The notes beneath the pieces are model-generated. The model saw only the letters and a program-made list of their open reading frames with translations. It was not told the origin of the DNA and ran no database searches. Both the position numbers and the translations under genes were made by a program. Source: CAJPSE01 sp963514535 (GTDB lineage Bacteria > Synergistota > Synergistia > Synergistales > Aminobacteriaceae). From it: a stretch of 7,918 nt of DNA. Within the stretch, counting starts at the first letter, position 1, and every line of letters begins with the position of its first letter. Below, in pieces: positions 5,831-7,918 of this stretch. The stretch covers positions 1-7,918 of the forward strand of contig CAUPUB010000100.1 in NCBI GenBank assembly GCA_963514535.1. The letters are read 5' to 3'.

Positions 5831-6067
5831 TTACTTCATGCTCTTGATCTCGGCGATGGAGAGCCCCGTGGCAATGGCGATATTCCAGACCTCCAGTCCC
5901 ATCTGGAGCAACTTTCGTGCCGTGGCGAACGCCTGGGGACGCTCGCCCTCGACCCGGCCCTCGGCCTTACCTTCGGCTCTGCCCTCTTCTCGGTATCTCA
6001 CTCGGACCTCCTCATCGGTGTAGAGGTCAAAAAATGCCGGCAGGGATATGGAATCCCCTCCTTCCAA
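5831..6067 (-). pseudogene. C-terminal remnant of an Rpn-family PD-(D/E)XK nuclease/transposase
   Basis: The 78 codons carry the tail typical of Rpn/PD-(D/E)XK transposase-type proteins: EEVRVRYREEGRAEGKAEGR with repeated E-G-R/K units, then ARKLLQMGLEVWNIAIATGLSIAEIKSMK. Intact members are roughly 250-350 residues long with an N-terminal nuclease core; none of that core is present. The reading frame is closed upstream by a TAA 13 codons before the TTG at 6067, and there is no proper ribosome binding site. I therefore call it a decayed fragment. It ends at the 12-base-pair hairpin 5799-5829. Its neighbour is repeat copy B. Confidence 0.7.
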
Positions 6068-6167
6068 TTCCTTTAAAAAAACCGTGGTATTCTTTCCAAA
6101 TTATCCCTGTTTTTCATGCTGATTGAATCCCTGGAGCCCCCCGGTGGTACTCCAGCTTGCCCGTTTT

Positions 6168-6325
6168 AAAGTCGAATCTGCAAGTCGAATCCCGACCGTC
6201 TCCGAAATACACAGGCAGGATATAACGGAGCGGATTTTTCCGCAAGGCATCAGGCCTCCTTTGGCAGGTCGGAGAAAAATTTTGGATCAGACGCATTTGA
6301 AAAAAGCCCCTTCTGCTCTTACATT
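6168..6325 (+). repeat. Dispersed promoter-bearing repeat, copy B
   Basis: This is the second copy of the element at 5014-5174, in the same orientation and again in a gap with genes reading away on both sides. Conserved blocks are 6168-6200, 6207-6228, 6285-6299 and TTACATT at 6319-6325. The variable middle contains a small hairpin GCGGA-TTTT-TCCGC (6229-6242), absent from copy A. The right end supplies the -35 and -10 boxes of the Hsp70 gene. Confidence 0.85.
6297..6325 (+). promoter_or_regulatory. Promoter of the Hsp70 gene
   Basis: TTGAAA (6297-6302, 5/6 to consensus) and TACATT (6320-6325, 4/6) are separated by exactly 17 bases. Predicted transcription starts near 6332, giving a leader of about 57 bases. 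The -35 overlaps the conserved end block of repeat copy B. No CIRCE-type inverted repeat (the HrcA operator of many dnaK operons) is visible, so HrcA heat-shock control is not indicated. Confidence 0.6.
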
Positions 6326-6388
6326 TGTGTGAAGAAACATCGTGGGATTACCCGAACATGAAAATTACAGGACGAAGGAGGAACGGTT

Positions 6389-7918
6389 ATGGCTGTAGCG
6401 GGAATTGATTTGGGAACGACGTTCTCCGCCATCGCGTATCTGGACGGGGAGGGGCGCCCGAAGATTCTGGAAAACAGGGAGGGGGATCGAACCACTCCCT
6501 CCGCGGTCAACTTCGACGAGAACGGCACTCCGCTTGTTGGGGTCATGGCCAAGCAGCTGTCTGTGGAACAGCCCGGAAATACCGTCCAGTATGTCAAACG
6601 GTCTATTGGGGACAAAAACTGGCATTTCCTGACGGATTCCGGAGAACAATACTCTGCGGAGGCGATCTCCGCCCTGATCCTGAAGAGGCTTAAAGACGAT
6701 GCGGAGAGCCTGCTTGGCGAACCTCTGCAGGGGGTTGTAATCACCGTCCCTGCGTATTTCGACGACGCTCAGCGGAAAGCTACCCACGATGCCGGTTCTA
6801 TCGCCGGCCTCAACGTCCTGAAGATCATCAATGAGCCCACTGCTGCGGCGTTGGCCTACGGCTGCTGCGGTGGTGGGGGCGACGAGGTCGTTGCTGTCTA
6901 CGACCTGGGGGGTGGTACCTTCGACATCACCGTGATGAAGGTAGGGGGGGAGGCTATCGAGGTATTGGCTACCGGAGGGGATCGCAATCTGGGGGGCTTT
7001 GATTGGGATAACGCCCTGATGGTCTTTCTGAGCGAGGAGTTTAAACGCCAGACGGGTCTGGATCTTCTTGCCGATACGGATACCGGCGAGGCATTTCTTC
7101 GTGACAAGGCGGAGAATGCGAAAAAGGCCCTGACCTTGAGGGAGTCCACGACGCTCTCTCTGACCTTCGACGGAAAACGGGGGAAGATCGAACTGGACAG
7201 GAGGATGTTTGCAGGATTGACGGAGAGCCTGCTCAAGCGAACCCTGGACATCATGAGGATGACCCTCGAGGAAGCAGCAAAAGTTCCCGAAGAGGAGGAT
7301 GTATCGCTGGCGGACTTGATAGGGAGGCTGGGGATCTCAAAGATTTTACTGGTTGGTGGATCGACCCGTATGGTTATGGTGCGGGAGGCTCTGGAAAAGG
7401 AGACGGGCCTGACTCCCTCCATCGAGCTGAATCCTGATGAGGTCGTGGCGCTTGGGGCGGCGCTCCAGGCGGGTATCTCCCTGGCGAAATCCTCCGGGGA
7501 GAAAAAAAGCAGGAAAATGGGGCTTCCCGACAAACTTTTGAATATGCGTATCCAGGACGTCAACTCCCACGGCCTTGGGGTTGTTGCCTTAAAAGGAGAT
7601 GGGGATGAGGAGTACAACGCCATCGTCATGCCCAAGAACACGGCGATCCCCTCTGCTGTCAGCGAGGTGTTCTACACGGCCATCGACAATCAGACTGGCC
7701 TTATGGTGCAGGTGACGGAGGGGGACGACGAGGATTTGTCCATGGTCAGGATCATCGGCGAGGCGGCGATGTCCATTGCCCCGCATCCGAAAGGCTCTCC
7801 AGTGGAGGTTGCGTTCCTGTACGACGAGAGCGGGATCGTCCATGTCCGCGTCAAGGATAAGCTTACAGGCAAGGATCTGGGGGAGGTCGTCATCCAGCGT
7901 ACCTCCAATCTGGACGAG
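6389..7918 (+). CDS. Hsp70-family chaperone, non-canonical DnaK paralogue, 3' end missing
   Basis: This is an ATP-dependent Hsp70 chaperone, open to the window edge after 510 codons. The nucleotide-binding domain shows GIDLGTTFS (5-13), a lysine at the catalytic K70 position (YVKRSIG), VITVPAYFDDAQRKAT, INEPTAAALAYG (147-158), DLGGGTFD (172-179) and LVGGSTRM (321-328). A substrate-binding beta domain begins near Asp390 (DVNSHGLG) and includes IPSAVSEVFYTAIDNQ. It departs from housekeeping DnaK in several ways. The linker is about 15 residues longer than in Escherichia coli DnaK and lacks the VLLLDVTPLSLG signature. An adjacent Cys159-Cys160 pair replaces the usual LDK-like segment. The peptide-binding loops are divergent. 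GAAGGAGG lies seven bases before the ATG. No dnaJ or grpE is in view. It is probably a specialised paralogue; client proteins are unknown. The C-terminal lid lies outside the window. Confidence 0.93.
   Translation, partial: MAVAGIDLGTTFSAIAYLDGEGRPKILENREGDRTTPSAVNFDENGTPLVGVMAKQLSVEQPGNTVQYVKRSIGDKNWHFLTDSGEQYSAEAISALILKRLKDDAESLLGEPLQGVVITVPAYFDDAQRKATHDAGSIAGLNVLKIINEPTAAALAYGCCGGGGDEVVAVYDLGGGTFDITVMKVGGEAIEVLATGGDRNLGGFDWDNALMVFLSEEFKRQTGLDLLADTDTGEAFLRDKAENAKKALTLRESTTLSLTFDGKRGKIELDRRMFAGLTESLLKRTLDIMRMTLEEAAKVPEEEDVSLADLIGRLGISKILLVGGSTRMVMVREALEKETGLTPSIELNPDEVVALGAALQAGISLAKSSGEKKSRKMGLPDKLLNMRIQDVNSHGLGVVALKGDGDEEYNAIVMPKNTAIPSAVSEVFYTAIDNQTGLMVQVTEGDDEDLSMVRIIGEAAMSIAPHPKGSPVEVAFLYDESGIVHVRVKDKLTGKDLGEVVIQRTSNLDE

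Larger units (their letters stand above)
6068..6388. other. Intergenic region upstream of the Hsp70 gene
   Basis: This 321-base gap lies between the nuclease remnant and the Hsp70 gene. It holds a hairpin pairing CTGGAG (6131-6136) with CTCCAG (6150-6155), repeat copy B (6168-6325) with the Hsp70 promoter at its end, and a leader of about 57 bases carrying GAAGGAGGAA. A minus-strand frame at 6296-6114 runs through the repeat and has no ribosome binding site. I see no gene here. Confidence 0.6.

Noticed and set aside
6358..6408. Upstream ATG in the Hsp70 leader as a regulatory small ORF
   Set aside because: It has no ribosome binding site and simply runs out of frame into the Hsp70 start.
6898..7641. 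Minus-strand frame of 247 codons inside the Hsp70 gene
   Set aside because: It is Ser/Arg-rich and antisense to a fully motif-supported Hsp70 coding sequence.

Overview
The window is GC-rich bacterial chromosome with strong AGGAGG-type ribosome binding sites and TTGNNN-N17-TANATT promoters. Gene content fits an anaerobic Gram-negative-type bacterium. My best guess is the phylum Synergistota, but this is an inference from protein style and no marker gene here proves it.

Layout: the left two thirds (1-4999) is read on the minus strand. From upstream to downstream it holds a frameshifted helix-turn-helix-like protein of unknown function (4999-3768), a TrmN6-like tRNA adenine N6-methyltransferase (3741-3010), a cluster of three stem-loops (2986-2906), the 16S rRNA methyltransferase RsmI (2868-2020), and a palindrome-plus-promoter element (1997-1936). 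These are followed by a YqiA-like alpha/beta esterase (1891-1292), an ADP-ribosylglycohydrolase (1284-484) with an intrinsic terminator (402-365), a second copy of the palindrome-plus-promoter element (155-94), and the first 12 codons of another gene leaving the left edge.

The right third is mostly read on the plus strand. It has a small DUF4190-like membrane protein (5453-5737), a minus-strand remnant of an Rpn/PD-(D/E)XK transposase-type nuclease (6067-5831), and a non-canonical Hsp70 chaperone (6389 to beyond the right edge).

How parts relate: the two methyltransferases form a translation-modification pair whose adjacency is known in other bacteria (yabB and yabC in Bacillus subtilis flank yazA). 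The esterase and ADP-ribosylglycohydrolase are 7 bases apart and almost certainly co-transcribed. The most unusual signals are in the intergenic DNA. A dispersed element of about 160 bases occurs twice (5014-5174 and 6168-6325), in the same orientation, each time in a divergent gap and ending in a correctly spaced plus-strand promoter. A second paired element (94-155 and 1936-1997) couples an A/T palindrome to a GATAAT -10 box at an identical 33-base distance. Both look like duplicated, portable regulatory modules. I see no CRISPR array, tRNA, rRNA or complete mobile element.
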